Assembly: GCA_016806645.1 (NCBI GenBank)
Contig: JACSYO010001608.1
Coordinates: forward strand, 1-64,000
Direction of reading: 5' to 3'
From: Ophiodon elongatus
Lineage: Eukaryota > Chordata > Actinopteri > Perciformes > Hexagrammidae
Length of the DNA stretch: 64,000 nucleotides
Part shown: positions 11,162-21,370 of the stretch, piece after piece
How positions within the stretch are numbered: position 1 is the stretch's first letter
How the letters are laid out: every line of letters begins with the position of its first letter
Position numbers and translations under genes: made by a program
The notes under the pieces: generated by a model
What the model was told of the DNA's origin: nothing
Seen by the model: the letters and a program-made list of their open reading frames with translations, nothing else
Database searches by the model: none

Positions 11162-14100
11162 CTACTTGATCCGGATCTCGAAGCAGAGGCAGTTGCAGGA
11201 CTCACACTCCGGAGGCTGGCAGGTGCAGGCGCAGTCCCACCTGGCACACTGAAACGTACCAGAAGACAGTTCACTACACCTCTATGGGGAGATTAAGACA
11301 CACTTTACAATATGATCTATGGTGAGCTTCAGACACACTTTACATTCTGATCTATGGGGAGATTAAGACACACTTTACAGTATGATCTATGGGGAGCTTT
11401 AGACTTTACAGTATGATCTATGGGGAGAAAAGTCTAGGAGAGACTTCAGACTCCAGCTACCACCGACTCTCTGGTCTTGGAGTTTGAATATTACCTAATT
11501 TGCATATATGCAAATAGCACAGAGACGACTTGAGAGTTGTTCTTTTTACAGGTTCAACAGCCACAAAATGAATTCACCCCTCAGTGAGAAAAACACCGAC
11601 AGTCCTGATGTTAAACCACACCACACTCTCCAAGGTTTTGGGGGTGGGGGTGTGGAGTGAACACATGAGGGTGGGGGTGTAGAGTGAACACATGAGGGGT
11701 GGGGGTGTGGAGTGAACACATGAGGGTGGGGGTGTGGAGTGAACACATGAGGGTGGGGGTGACTTACTGACGGAGACGGGCAGGAGACGGCCCGACAGGA
11801 GTGGACGGTCGGCAGGCGACAGTCACACATCTCTGCTAATCTGAAGCAGAACTCACAGAGAGACACGCTGGGGCAGCAGGCACCGCACTCAGGGGAACAC
11901 CGGTCCTTTGGGGGGGGGCAGAGACATCTTATTCATGTACGGGGGGGGGGGGCAGAGACATCTTATTCATGTACGGGGGGGGGGGGCAGAGACATCTTAT
12001 TCATGTACGGGGGGGCAGAGACATCTTATTCATGTGGGGACAAACAGGGGGGGGGGGGCACATCTTATTCATGTGGGGGTAATTAAGTAATAAATATAAC
12101 TTCAGGATGACTGAAGTCAGGGTTCCAGCTCCTGAGCGTCTGTGTGCAGGAATCAGAGATCAAAGCTTCACTAAAACCCTCTGAGGACTCATGAGTGAGT
12201 CATGGAATCAGAAGTAAACATCACCCTGTCACCTCACCAGGCAACGACCTCATTTGCATATTCAAAGAAGGAAATGGGCTCTGGTCCAGGTACACAGGCG
12301 GGAACAGACTGTTTGTTTATCTAACTTTATGAACTCCCTTCAAATAAAATAAATCTGAAGCGTTCGACGAAAAGTTGAATTAAATCACTCAATAAAAACA
12401 TAAAACATTCATCTTCTATTCATTAAAAATATCTGATGACCTTCCCTTTGACCTTCCCTTTTCCCCAAATGTTTCCTGAGAGAGAACTTGAATAACTTCG
12501 GACACCTTTTCCTGGTTCGTCTGCTTTCTACCACCAGAGGGAGACTAGTGAGCAACACATTACAACTGAGGAGACGGGGAGGAGACAGGGAGGAGACGGG
12601 GAGGAGACAGGGAGGAGACGGGGAGGAGACAGGGAGGAGAGGAGACGGGGAGGAGACGGGGAGGAGATGGGGAGGAGAGGAGACGGGGAGGAGACAGGGA
12701 GGAGACGGAGAGGAGACAGGAAGGAGAGGAGACAGGGAGGAGACGGGGAGGAGAGGAGACAGAGAGGAGACAGAGAGGAGACGGAGAGGAGAGGGAGAGG
12801 AGAGGAGACAGGGAGGAGACGGGGAGGAGACGGAGAGGAGACGGAGAGGAGACAGGGAGGAGACGGAGAGGAGACGGGGAGGAGACGGGGAGGAGAGGAG
12901 ACAGAGAGGAGACAGGGAGGAGACGGGGAGGAGACGGGGAGGAGACAGGGAGTAGACGGAGAGGAGACAGGGAGGAGACAGGGAGGAGAGGAGACAGGGA
13001 GGAGACAGGGAGGAGACGGGGAGGAGACGGGGAGGAGACAGGGAGGAGACGGATAGGAGACGGAGAGGAGACGGGGAGGAGACGGAGAGGAGACAGGGAG
13101 GAGAGAGGAGAGGAGACAGAGAGGAGACGGAGAGGAGACGGAGAGGAGAGGAGACAGAGAGGAGACAGAGAGGAGAGGAGACAGAGAGGAGACAGGGAGG
13201 AGAGGAGACAGAGAGGAGAGGAGACAGAGAGGAGAAAGAGAGGAGAGGAGACAGAGAGGAGACAGAGAGGAGAGGAGACAGAGAGGAGACAGAGAGAAGA
13301 CAGGGAGGAGAGGAGACAGAGAGGAGACAGAGAGGAGACAGGGAGGAGAGGAGACAGAGAGGAGACAGAGAGGAGAGGAGACAGGGAGGAGAGGAGACAG
13401 AGAGGAGACAGGGAGGAGACGGGGAGGAGACGGGGAGGAGACAGGGAGTAGACGGAGAGGAGACAGGGAGGAGACAGGGAGGAGAGGAGACAGGGAGGAG
13501 ACAGGGAGGAGACGGGGAGGAGACGGGGAGGAGACAGGGAGGAGACGGATAGGAGACGGAGAGGAGACGGGGAGGAGACGGAGAGGAGACAGGGAGGAGA
13601 GAGGAGAGGAGACAGAGAGGAGACGGAGAGGAGACGGAGAGGAGAGGAGACAGAGAGGAGACAGAGAGGAGAGGAGACAGAGAGGAGACAGGGAGGAGAG
13701 GAGACAGAGAGGAGAGGAGACAGAGAGGAGACAGAGAGGAGAGGAGACAGAGAGGAGAGGAGACAGAGAGGAGACAGAGAGGAGACAGAGAGGAGAGGAG
13801 ACAGAGAGGAGACAGAGAGAAGACAGGGAGGAGAGGAGACAGAGAGGAGACAGAGAGGAGACAGGGAGGAGAGGAGACAGAGAGGAGACAGACAGGAGAG
13901 GAGACAGGGAGGAGAGGAGACAGAGAGGAGACAGGGAGGAGAGGAGACAGAGAGGAGACAGAGAGGAGACAGGGAGGAGAGGAGACAGAGAGGAGACAGA
14001 GAGGAGAGGAGACAGAGAGGAGAGGAGACGGAGAGGAGACAGGGAGGAGACCTTGAGGCAGCTCCGGATCCAGAGCCCGACCCCGAGGACGACCATGTAG

Positions 14101-14451
14101 AGGCCCAGTGTGATCATCAGCACCGCGGGGAGCGGGACGGACAACTCCCAGACCGGCAGCACCTGGGGGACAGGACACGGGACACATGACACACGGGACA
14201 CGTGACACATGACCACACGGGACACACATGACACATGACACACGGGACACAACACACGGGACACACATGACACACGGGACACACGGGACACGGGACACAC
14301 GACACACGACACACATGACACATAACACACGGGACACACGGGACACGGGACACACGGGACACACGGGACACATGACACACATGACACACAGGACACATGA
14401 CACACGTGACACGTGACACATGAGGAGGAAGGTCTTGTCTCTTACGTGCAT
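11162..14451 (-). CDS. Small cysteine-rich single-pass membrane protein
   Basis: Four coding exons on the minus strand: 14446-14451 (ATG CAC, then donor gtaaga), 14052-14162, 11768-11905 and 11162-11248; all junctions are phase 0 and the product is 113 residues. Residues about 10-35 form one hydrophobic segment (LPAVLMITLGLYMVVLGVGL). The rest is about 20% Cys with CxC and CC motifs such as ECGACCP, CDCRLPT and CACTCQPPEC, ending CLCFEIRIK. Such Cys clusters beside a membrane segment suggest palmitoylation or metal binding, but that is inference. I do not recognise a named family. Intron 2 holds about 1.5 kb of purine-rich repeat, and intron 1 holds another array. Consistent phase, a short conserved-looking C terminus and good donors (gtaaga, gtaagt) support a real gene. 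Confidence 0.75.
11281..11425. repeat. Tandem repeat, 4 imperfect units
   Basis: Units built on tatggggagattaagacaca and ctttacaatatgatc, in intron 3 of the cysteine-rich gene. Confidence 0.85.
11636..11762. repeat. G-rich 26-28 bp minisatellite
   Basis: About five units of ggtgggggtgtggagtgaac plus acatgag, ending at the donor of exon 3 (11767 on +). Confidence 0.9.
11908..12080. repeat. Poly-G minisatellite
   Basis: Five units of gcagagacatcttattcatg separated by runs of 6-12 G, starting at the acceptor of exon 3. The long G runs could form quadruplexes. Confidence 0.9.
12560..14050. repeat. 1.5 kb purine minisatellite (ggggaggagaca)n
   Basis: Almost pure purine on the + strand, from 12 bp units ggggaggagaca, gagaggagacag and 5 bp ggaga insertions. 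A block of several hundred bp appears twice (around 12930-13330 and 13420-13850) with the same unit order, which indicates internal duplication. It abuts the donor of exon 2 at 14051. Long open frames on both strands are low-complexity artefacts. Confidence 0.97.
14163..14425. repeat. Minisatellite of acacgggac / acatgac units
   Basis: Intron 1 of the cysteine-rich gene is almost entirely made of 7-10 bp units such as acacgggacacatgac, running from the exon 2 acceptor (14163) to near the exon 1 donor. Confidence 0.95.
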
Positions 14452-14519
14452 CGTCTCCTCGTGAGACGACGTCGGTCCGGTCCCTCGGCTCACATCTCTG
14501 GGTTCAGGAGGAGGACGGG

Positions 14520-15500
14520 TTGTTTATTTAATATTAAATATAAACAGTAGTACATTTACTACTGCACTGAGGTACATGTATCTCCTTTTGTGTACTTTTT
14601 ACGACATTCACAAATACAGTTACATTTCAGATGTATATTTACATTCAAACATCAGCTCATCTCAAAAATACTTTACTGACGCAAAAGTACAAATACTTCG
14701 TTTTGTTTATACATCGTGTGATATCCTCTTCATTAATCTGTGTGCATTATAAATTTCTACTACGCTACAATAACAATATCTCTCTTAATATCAGGCTCAA
14801 TGTTACTTTTCTATTCTAGTTTCCATTAGAATCTGGTGTCAGTGTCACTTTATTTGTTTATTTGTATTAATACTCTTGTAATTAATCTTTGTTGTTGTAT
14901 TTTACTTTATTTGTTTACCTCCTATTGCGTTCTATTTTGCAACGCTGTCAGTAATATTTCTTTTACACTTAATAATTGTTATTGTATTGTTTGTTTTGCT
15001 ATTCTTCTGTTGTAATCATTAATGAAACTCTGGCATAATAATTAAGATTAATAAAGTTATTTTATTTATCTTAAAGTCCTGGATTCAAAATGTTATGGAC
15101 AGTAAAGTTAGTTTAATAATAATAATAATCTAACACTCTGCACCATCAGTACTCCTACTTTTGATACTTTAAGTGCATTTAGCTGATATATATGTTTTTT
15201 ATTGCTACTGCAGCAGAATGAAGAAGAATATTAATCCAGAACTTTATACTGTTGTATTCCTACTTTTCCTTCCTGAAATGATCCAAGTTAAATACATTTA
15301 TTTGAGGTATTACACACATACTTTATGCCACCAGTGTTTTTGTACGCAGGTCTTGTAGTATTGTCACAGTGAGGTGTTGTACTTATACCGCAGTAGAGGA
15401 TCTGAATACTTCCTTTAACATGCCCTGCTGCATTAAGATGACGGTGAATGGATTTATTTGACATGGTTATGATGTAATGTGCTGGTTTCTCGGGTGCTGA
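14520..15500. other. AT-rich intergenic sequence
   Basis: No gene seen. About 100 bp at 14670-14775 (actgacgcaaaagtacaaat, then ttaatctgtgtgca) is repeated at 15925-16015. Confidence 0.6.
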
Positions 15501-15770
15501 CGTCATCGCGATGAGTCCTGTTGCTTCTGTAGACGATGAACTCCTGAAGGTGTTCACTTGTGTTAGAGCTGCTTTCCTTCTGCAGGAGCACAACAAAGAC
15601 ACAGAAGACAACCTCTTACCTTCTCAGAAGCTCCTGTGCGCTCGTGAACGCGCCGCGTGCGACGACACAGACGCAGGTGTGGTTGAAGTTCAGTCACAGC
15701 TTCCGGTTTTTATCCTTATTTGTACAAAAAGAGCGTTTTCTGCTGAAAACAAACGGGATCGGCTGTCGCC

Positions 15771-15865
15771 ATGGAGCAGGACTCTGACGGGTCCCCGGAA
15801 GGGACAAAACCAGGAGCACGAAGCGCGAAGGGGAAAATGCACTCAACGCTTGTGGTTCACTTTCA
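15771..15865 (+). CDS. Possible orphan first coding exon
   Basis: An ATG in a near-perfect Kozak context (cgccATGg) opens a frame beginning MEQDSDGSPEGTKPG and ending HSTLVVHF at a donor-like ca|gtgagt at 15866. The preceding 250 bp are relatively CpG-rich compared with their AT-rich surroundings, as a promoter might be. No continuing exon was found before eif1, so it could be a remnant, a non-coding transcript or chance. The product is not recognised. Confidence 0.25.
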
Positions 15866-16039
15866 GTGAGTTGTGGCAAATAATGTAGTACATTTACTCA
15901 GTGATATACAAATACTCTGATCCTTTACTGACGCGAAAGTACAAATACTTCAGTTTGTTTAGACGTCGTGCAATATTCTATTAATTAATCTGTGTGCAAT
16001 ATGTTTGTTTGGCTACATCTTTGCACTATTGTTTTGTTT

Positions 16040-16830
16040 GCTTTGTTAATTTAAATGAATATTATTATATTTTATTTTTTGTATATATTGTGCATTTTTC
16101 TTATGCTATTATATTTTTTTAAATATATTGTGCATTTTTATTATTATTCTATCCAGTTTTCTTTATATATTTTGCATTTTTCTTTTCTATTTTTATATAT
16201 ATTGCGCATTTATCTTATTATACTATTCAATGTTTTGTATATATTGTGCATTTTTATTATTATTAAAAAAAAACTATATATTGTGCATTTTTATTATTAT
16301 TCTATCATATTTTTGGTGTATATATTATGCATTTTTGTTATTATTCTTTTCTATTTTTGTATATATTGTGCATTTTTATTATTATTCTATCATATTTTTG
16401 GTGTATATATTGTACATTTTTGTTATTATTCTATTCTATTTTTGTATATATTGTGCATTTTTATTTTTAAATTTTTGTATGTATTATTTATTTTTCTTAT
16501 TATTCTATCCTATTATTTGTATATATTTTGCATTCTTATTATTATTCTGTTCAATTGTTTTTATATACTGTGCATTTTCATTATTATTCAATTTTTTTAT
16601 ATATATTATGCATTTTTCCTATTATTCGATTCTATTCTTTGTATATATTTTGCATGTTATTATTCTATTCAATCGTTTGTAATTACTGTGCATTTTTCTT
16701 ATTATTCAATTTTCTTTATATATTGTGTATTTTTCTTATTATTCTATTCTATTCTTTGTATATATTATACATTTTGTATATTTTATTACTTAACTGTATG
16801 TATAAATGCTATAAATATCTATCTATCTTA
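16040..16830. repeat. AT-rich minisatellite, about 40-46 bp units
   Basis: Some 15-18 imperfect units of tatatattgtgcatttttat and attattctat. The right end (gtatgtataaatgc then atctatctatctt) matches the reverse complement of the dispersed repeat at 46590-46760, so the array looks like an expansion inside a copy of that element. Long +-strand frames rich in Y, F, I and L are artefacts. Confidence 0.9.
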
Positions 16831-17018
16831 TTTTGTTCTACTAAATTTAATTTTCTTTTCATATCTATTTTTTACTTTCTTCTATGTACAATTGTATTAT
16901 TTATTTATTTATTTCTGTTATGTGCCCGTTGCAAATATTCTGACACGATGACGTCAGATTTCCAGAAAAAGTTGAGCAACATCAGGGAGTGGCGGCCGAA
17001 CGCACGTCACTTACGTGA

Positions 17019-17047
17019 TGACGTGATTTTCGGGGCGGGGCTATAAA
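17019..17047 (+). promoter_or_regulatory. eif1 core promoter: CRE-like site, GC box, TATA box
   Basis: TGACGTGA at 17019-17026, GGGGCGGGG at 17032-17040 and TATAAA at 17042-17047 stand in the expected order about 180 bp before the eif1 start codon. Transcription would start at about 17070. Confidence 0.75.
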
Positions 17048-17223
17048 GCCTTGTTTTCCAGCTACGGACTCGGAAGAGCTCCATTTTGTGAGAGCCGTCG
17101 AAGCAGAGCCGAACATCCCGCATCCCCGAACCAGAACCCCGAGCCGACAGCACAGGGTCACAGTCAGCCGACGAACCGCTCGCTACCCAAGTTATTATCC
17201 GAAAGGAAAGCAAATCTTATCGT

Positions 17224-18424
17224 ATGTCCGATATCCAGAACCTCCAAACTTTTGGTAAGTCGTCATAAAGGAGCTGCGCATTGTGAGGTGGGGGAAGGGC
17301 GCGTGTCCGCGGAGCTAGCGGCCAGATTTACCCCGTAGATCGTGGTTTAATCGGCTTTTCTTTACGTGTGGCTATGATTCACGCGCACAGCGATGGATTC
17401 AGTTCGTCTAATGTAATTACCGGGATATTTAACGGTGTTTCTGCCCGCTCCGGCCTCTCGCTCGACGTGCCGCCATTAGGCCCGGTGGCTCGGGCTCCAG
17501 ACGCGTTGGCGTTCACGCGAAAATGGCCGCCGGGAATTTAAAAAAAGAACACCATTTATTTTCACATGATTACACTTTAGTGGGTTGCGTTCACGCTGTA
17601 CGGGCGACGGTCGCCACGTCATGGCCGGTAATCCGCGTGCGATCCCGTTTAACGGCCGAAACTAGCGCAGTAACGCAGCCAGGGCTTCTGCGCAGGCGCA
17701 GTTCGTCCCGAAAAACACACGGCCCTTCCTCGGGTGTCTGCCAAATGTCAACAAAGGAGACAGGAAGAGATGCTTTAGCGGCGTTTAAAACGGGATTATG
17801 GACATAAATGTGGTTGCTGGATGTGTTCAAAGCGTTTAAAATAGGATTATTATGTATATAAATGGTTTATAAGTGGGTTAAAGTGTTACTCTCTTCCTCC
17901 AGACCCCTTTGCTGATGCAACTAAGGGTGATGACCGCCTCCCAGCCGGGACAGAGGACTATATCCACATAAGAATCCAGCAGCGGAACGGCAGGAAGACC
18001 CTCACCACTGTCCAGGGCATTGCCATCGACTATGACAAGAAGAAGCTAGTCAAGGCCTTCAAGAAGGTAACGCCCTGGAAATCCACACGTTCACAATCGG
18101 TCTTACTCTGTGGTTAACGCGGTTTTGTTTTACGGCGCGCTCCGGGCCGCAGCAGACACTGACTCATTGTTTGTGCTCTTTCTTTGACCCCCGGCAGAAG
18201 TTTGCGTGCAATGGGACAGTGATTGAGCACCCAGAGTATGGTGAAGTGATCCAGCTTCAGGGAGACCAGCGCAAGAATATCTGCCAGTTCCTCGTTGATG
18301 TGAGTGTCGTCGTGTTTTCCTGCTTTGAAAACAGAAACAATGTCCTTCTGTTTATTGATCTCTTCTTTCTTCTTTACAGATTAGCCTGGCCAAAGAGGAG
18401 CAGCTCAAAGTCCACGGCTTCTAG
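17224..18424 (+). CDS. eif1: Eukaryotic translation initiation factor 1 (eIF1/SUI1)
   Basis: Exons 17224-17254, 17903-18066, 18198-18299 and 18380-18424 join to 113 residues, the usual eIF1 length. The protein starts MSDIQNLQTF, contains GTEDYIHIRIQQRNGRKTL, KKKLVKAFKK and IEHPEYGEVIQLQGDQRKN, and ends LKVHGF. eIF1 binds the 40S subunit in the scanning preinitiation complex and enforces start-codon fidelity in the cytoplasm. The start codon has C at -3 and T at +4 (tatcgtATGt), a poor context; eIF1 mRNAs are known to keep a weak context for autoregulation. One residue stands out: GIAIDYDKK, where I recall mammalian eIF1 having GIADDYDKK. Whether it should be called eif1 or eif1b needs a tree. 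Confidence 0.96.
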
Positions 18425-18839
18425 AAGCTGCTAGCAGCCCTCTCCCCTTCTCTCCTAGAAGGCCATTAAACTCCCACCCCACCCCCCTCCTCCTATGTGC
18501 TGCTGTTGCCCTCCCGCCCCCCTCTCCCTCCTTGCAACCCCACCAGCTCCCATTAGCCAACACGTGAATTACCTCTGACAAACATGGGATTCTGTAACAC
18601 CACCGCCCCCCCACGCCACCAGGGGGCAGGCTCGCTCTCGCAAAGACGCACCACTGCAGCTCCACACAACATCAGGGACGAGTGGTGATGACCCTCCCTC
18701 ACAAACTCCCCTTCCCCCTTTTTTGTTTATGTCCTTTTTAAAAAAAAAAAAAAAAAATTCTTTTTAGGTCTTGTGCCACAAAGAGGAGGCACCGTTTCAT
18801 GTAACTTTTTTGTTTTGTACTTCAAGGTGTTTCAATAAA
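18425..18839 (+). other. eif1 3' UTR with polyadenylation signal
   Basis: AATAAA at 18834-18839 follows a GU-rich stretch. A second hexamer lies at 19510-19515, so a longer 3' UTR is possible. A CTCF-like core ccaccagggggcag is at about 18616-18629 on the + strand. Confidence 0.75.
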
Positions 18840-19834
18840 ACGTTGCGTCTCCATATGTTGGAGTGTTGTCATGGGGATTGGGGGTGGGGTTCGTACAGGA
18901 AAGTCCCAGACTTCACAGCTGTTGGGTGCTTGTAGAAGGACCCTGGAGGGTCTTAAGTTCTGAAGTCGGCCTCTGGTCCGCCGGCAGGAGAGACGTCCCT
19001 CGTTTACACGCCGCCTGCTCTCGGGCCGCGAGCGAGTAGATTTCTGACCATCGTCACGTTTGTCTTTCGCTCTTCACGTAACGGCACATTTTTTTCTAAC
19101 TCATTTCTTCGTTTGTTTATTTGCTGCCAACCCAAGTATTAAACCTAAATGGTCGTTGGTCGAAGCGAGGCCTGTAATGTGTGGAAGTCGGGGTCAGAGG
19201 TCATCGGGCGAACCCTCCAGAGTGGGAAGTGAACCCACGCCGGCAATACCGAGTTCAGCGTGGTTCCCAAACGGAGACCGGGTATAGTTACCGGTACACG
19301 TGAGCTTCCCACTCTGGCTCGGGACCACAGCCGCGGTTATGGACACTTGAATCTTTAATTTTCATATATAATGCAATAATTTATAAACCTGAGTTAAGAT
19401 GTAGTGATGCTGAAGTAATACAGTAAGAACAACGGGGCCGAGGCCGGGTCGCGCTCCCGGGCCGAGGCCATGGGGAGCAAGTCTGTTTTGCAAAGTCCAC
19501 ATTTGGTTCAATAAAATGTCTGCAGTTGAAAAGCATCGTCTGGTTTGTTTGTGGGGGAGGTTTTAAATATTTTATTATATTATATTTATCTCAGTGACTC
19601 ATCAATGTTTCAGTGGAGACTCATATATTATATTTATGCTTAAATATATTAGACTTTTACTAGTTTCTGTTTTAACAATTATTTAGATCCAAACCTCAAG
19701 TCAGGAAATGTTTTTTAATTAAATTTAATCCTTGTGACTTTAATCATGAAACAAACTAATTTATACACGAAGGATTCAACACTGATTTATAACCTTTAGA
19801 TTTATGATGCCGCTTTATACACTGCTGGTTAAGT
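18840..19834. other. Intergenic, no gene seen
   Basis: Contains the possible distal eif1 3' UTR up to 19515, then AT-rich sequence. No supported coding exon. Confidence 0.5.
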
Positions 19835-20160
19835 ACAAGTACAACATGTACCTTGAGATGTAGTACAGTAAAAAGTACAATATGTACCTCAGATGTAGTA
19901 CAGTAAAAAGTACAATATGTACCACTGAGATGTAATAGACTAAAAAGTACAATATGTACCTCTGAGATGTAATACACTAAAAAGTACAATATGTACTTCT
20001 GAGATGTACAGTAAAAAGTACAATATGTACCTTTGAGGTGAATTGGACTAGAAGTATAAAGTACATCTTGTTGACATGTTATTACACCAGTAATACTACG
20101 ATAACATCACATACTGTTACTTCTACTTTACACAAAGAATACAATGACGTGTGATCCAGT
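19835..20160. repeat. GTAC minisatellite plus shared tail block
   Basis: Five to six 36 bp units built on cagtaaaaagtacaatatgt, followed by a block (gaattggactagaagtataa to gacgtgtgatccag) that is found again at 26500-26623 and 28348-28482. After the shared block this copy jumps directly into the GIMAP-like fragment. Confidence 0.9.
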
Positions 20161-20169
20161 ATATTCATG

Positions 20170-20478
20170 CTGATTGGAGCAGATCCAGCTGTGAGGGACT
20201 TCACCAGGGAATGTCTCGGGGGATACCACGTCCTGGACAACAGAGACACGGATCCCTCTCAAGTTGTGGAGCTGCTGCAGAAGATCAACAGCATGGTGCA
20301 GGAGGAAGAGGAGGAAGAGAGAGCACCAACGTGGGCCGAGGAGGAGGAGGAACGGCAGGAGGAGGAGGAGGAGGAGGAGCAGCAGGAGGAGAAGGAGGAG
20401 GAGGAACGGCAGGAGGAGGAGCAGGAGGGGGAGGTGTACTTGTTTGAGATGCACTTATTGTTGTGCTCTCTGCAGTAA
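20170..20478 (+). pseudogene. GIMAP-family C-terminal fragment, copy 1
   Basis: Encodes IGADPAVRDFTREC, GGYHVLDNRDTD and QVVELLQKINSMVQ, then an acidic Glu tract. Spacing and the YHVxxNR...QVxELLxKIxxMV pattern match the end of the GTPase domain in GIMAP (AIG1) immune GTPases. No G1-G5 GTP-binding motifs are present, so it is only the 3' part. It is nearly identical to copy 2 at 30735-31548 except for a shorter acidic tail and GAG where copy 2 has a stop. Confidence 0.75.
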
Positions 20479-20499
20479 TAATGGCATTATTAACGTTAA

Positions 20500-21370
20500 A
20501 AAAATGACCGCCGCTTAGTACGTAATAATCGACTCCATCCGCCTCGCAGGCCAGGAGCCCATCGCCTCAAAGTTCCTCCCACCCAACCCGCCTACCGGTA
20601 CCTTTCGGTTCCCGCCGGCCGGAAGCATACTGCTTAACCAGTCAGTCCTTTGGGGCGCAGTGCATCCCGAAATTCTTTCGATCACTTGTCCGACGCTCTC
20701 GGCCAGACCCCGATAAACGTCCATAAACTCCCGTACGTCATCCATCTCTTAGACGACTTCCCCACCGGCAACACTGCCTTCCTTAACCCCGGCACACAGC
20801 TCACACACTAACTCCAGCGCCGCAGGAACTCGGCCTCGCAGTTCGCAACTGGACCACCTACTCACTTCTGTTCCTCATGCAAGAAATTCAGCCCATACGC
20901 ACCAGCCTCCGACACCCGTCGTCCGCTGTCCCACGGCCTTCAGCAAACCCCGACCATACCATGGTTTCTCGGCCGCTGGTCTTCCCCCGCTTCCCCCACG
21001 TACATCCATCCCAACCCTAACGATACCGGACAACGTCCACTCGCACCCGACTTCATAAAGCTCATGAGTCTCCGCTTCCCCAGTTCCGACCGGACGTCAG
21101 CGGTTCATCATGGCTCTTCTACCCTTAATCCTTCGACCCCCCCACCCCTCCGTCCCTTCATCTCTTAATTTCTTTGTTCCTCGACCCCCCCCCCATCTCA
21201 TCGGTTTTTTTTCTCCTCGACCCCCCCCCATCTCTACATCCCACAACCCGCGACCCCAATCCCTACATCACTTCATCTCTTCATTTCTTCATTCCTCAAC
21301 CCATCTCTCCATCTCTTCTTCCCTTGACCCCTATCCCTACATCCCTTAATTTCTTCATTCCTTCCATTTT
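20500..21370 (+). mobile_element. DIRS-like retroelement, left half (RT remnant)
   Basis: At 20734-20760 one frame reads YVIHLLDDF, the reverse-transcriptase active-site block of DIRS/Ngaro-type tyrosine-recombinase retroelements. Stops and frameshifts interrupt the surrounding frame. The right part (21120-21370) is a C/T-rich array with ccatctctacatccc-type units that also flanks the inserted LINE on its other side. The left boundary next to the GIMAP-like fragment is approximate. Confidence 0.65.

Noticed and set aside
12409..14493. Long Ser/Pro/Leu-rich frames on the minus strand and Arg/Gly/Glu frames on the plus strand
   Set aside because: Low-complexity translation of the purine minisatellite; only 14052-14162 within it is a supported exon.
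16055..16951. Open frame that looks like a multi-pass membrane protein
   Set aside because: The hydrophobic residues come from an AT-rich 40-46 bp repeat (TTT, TAT and ATT codons).
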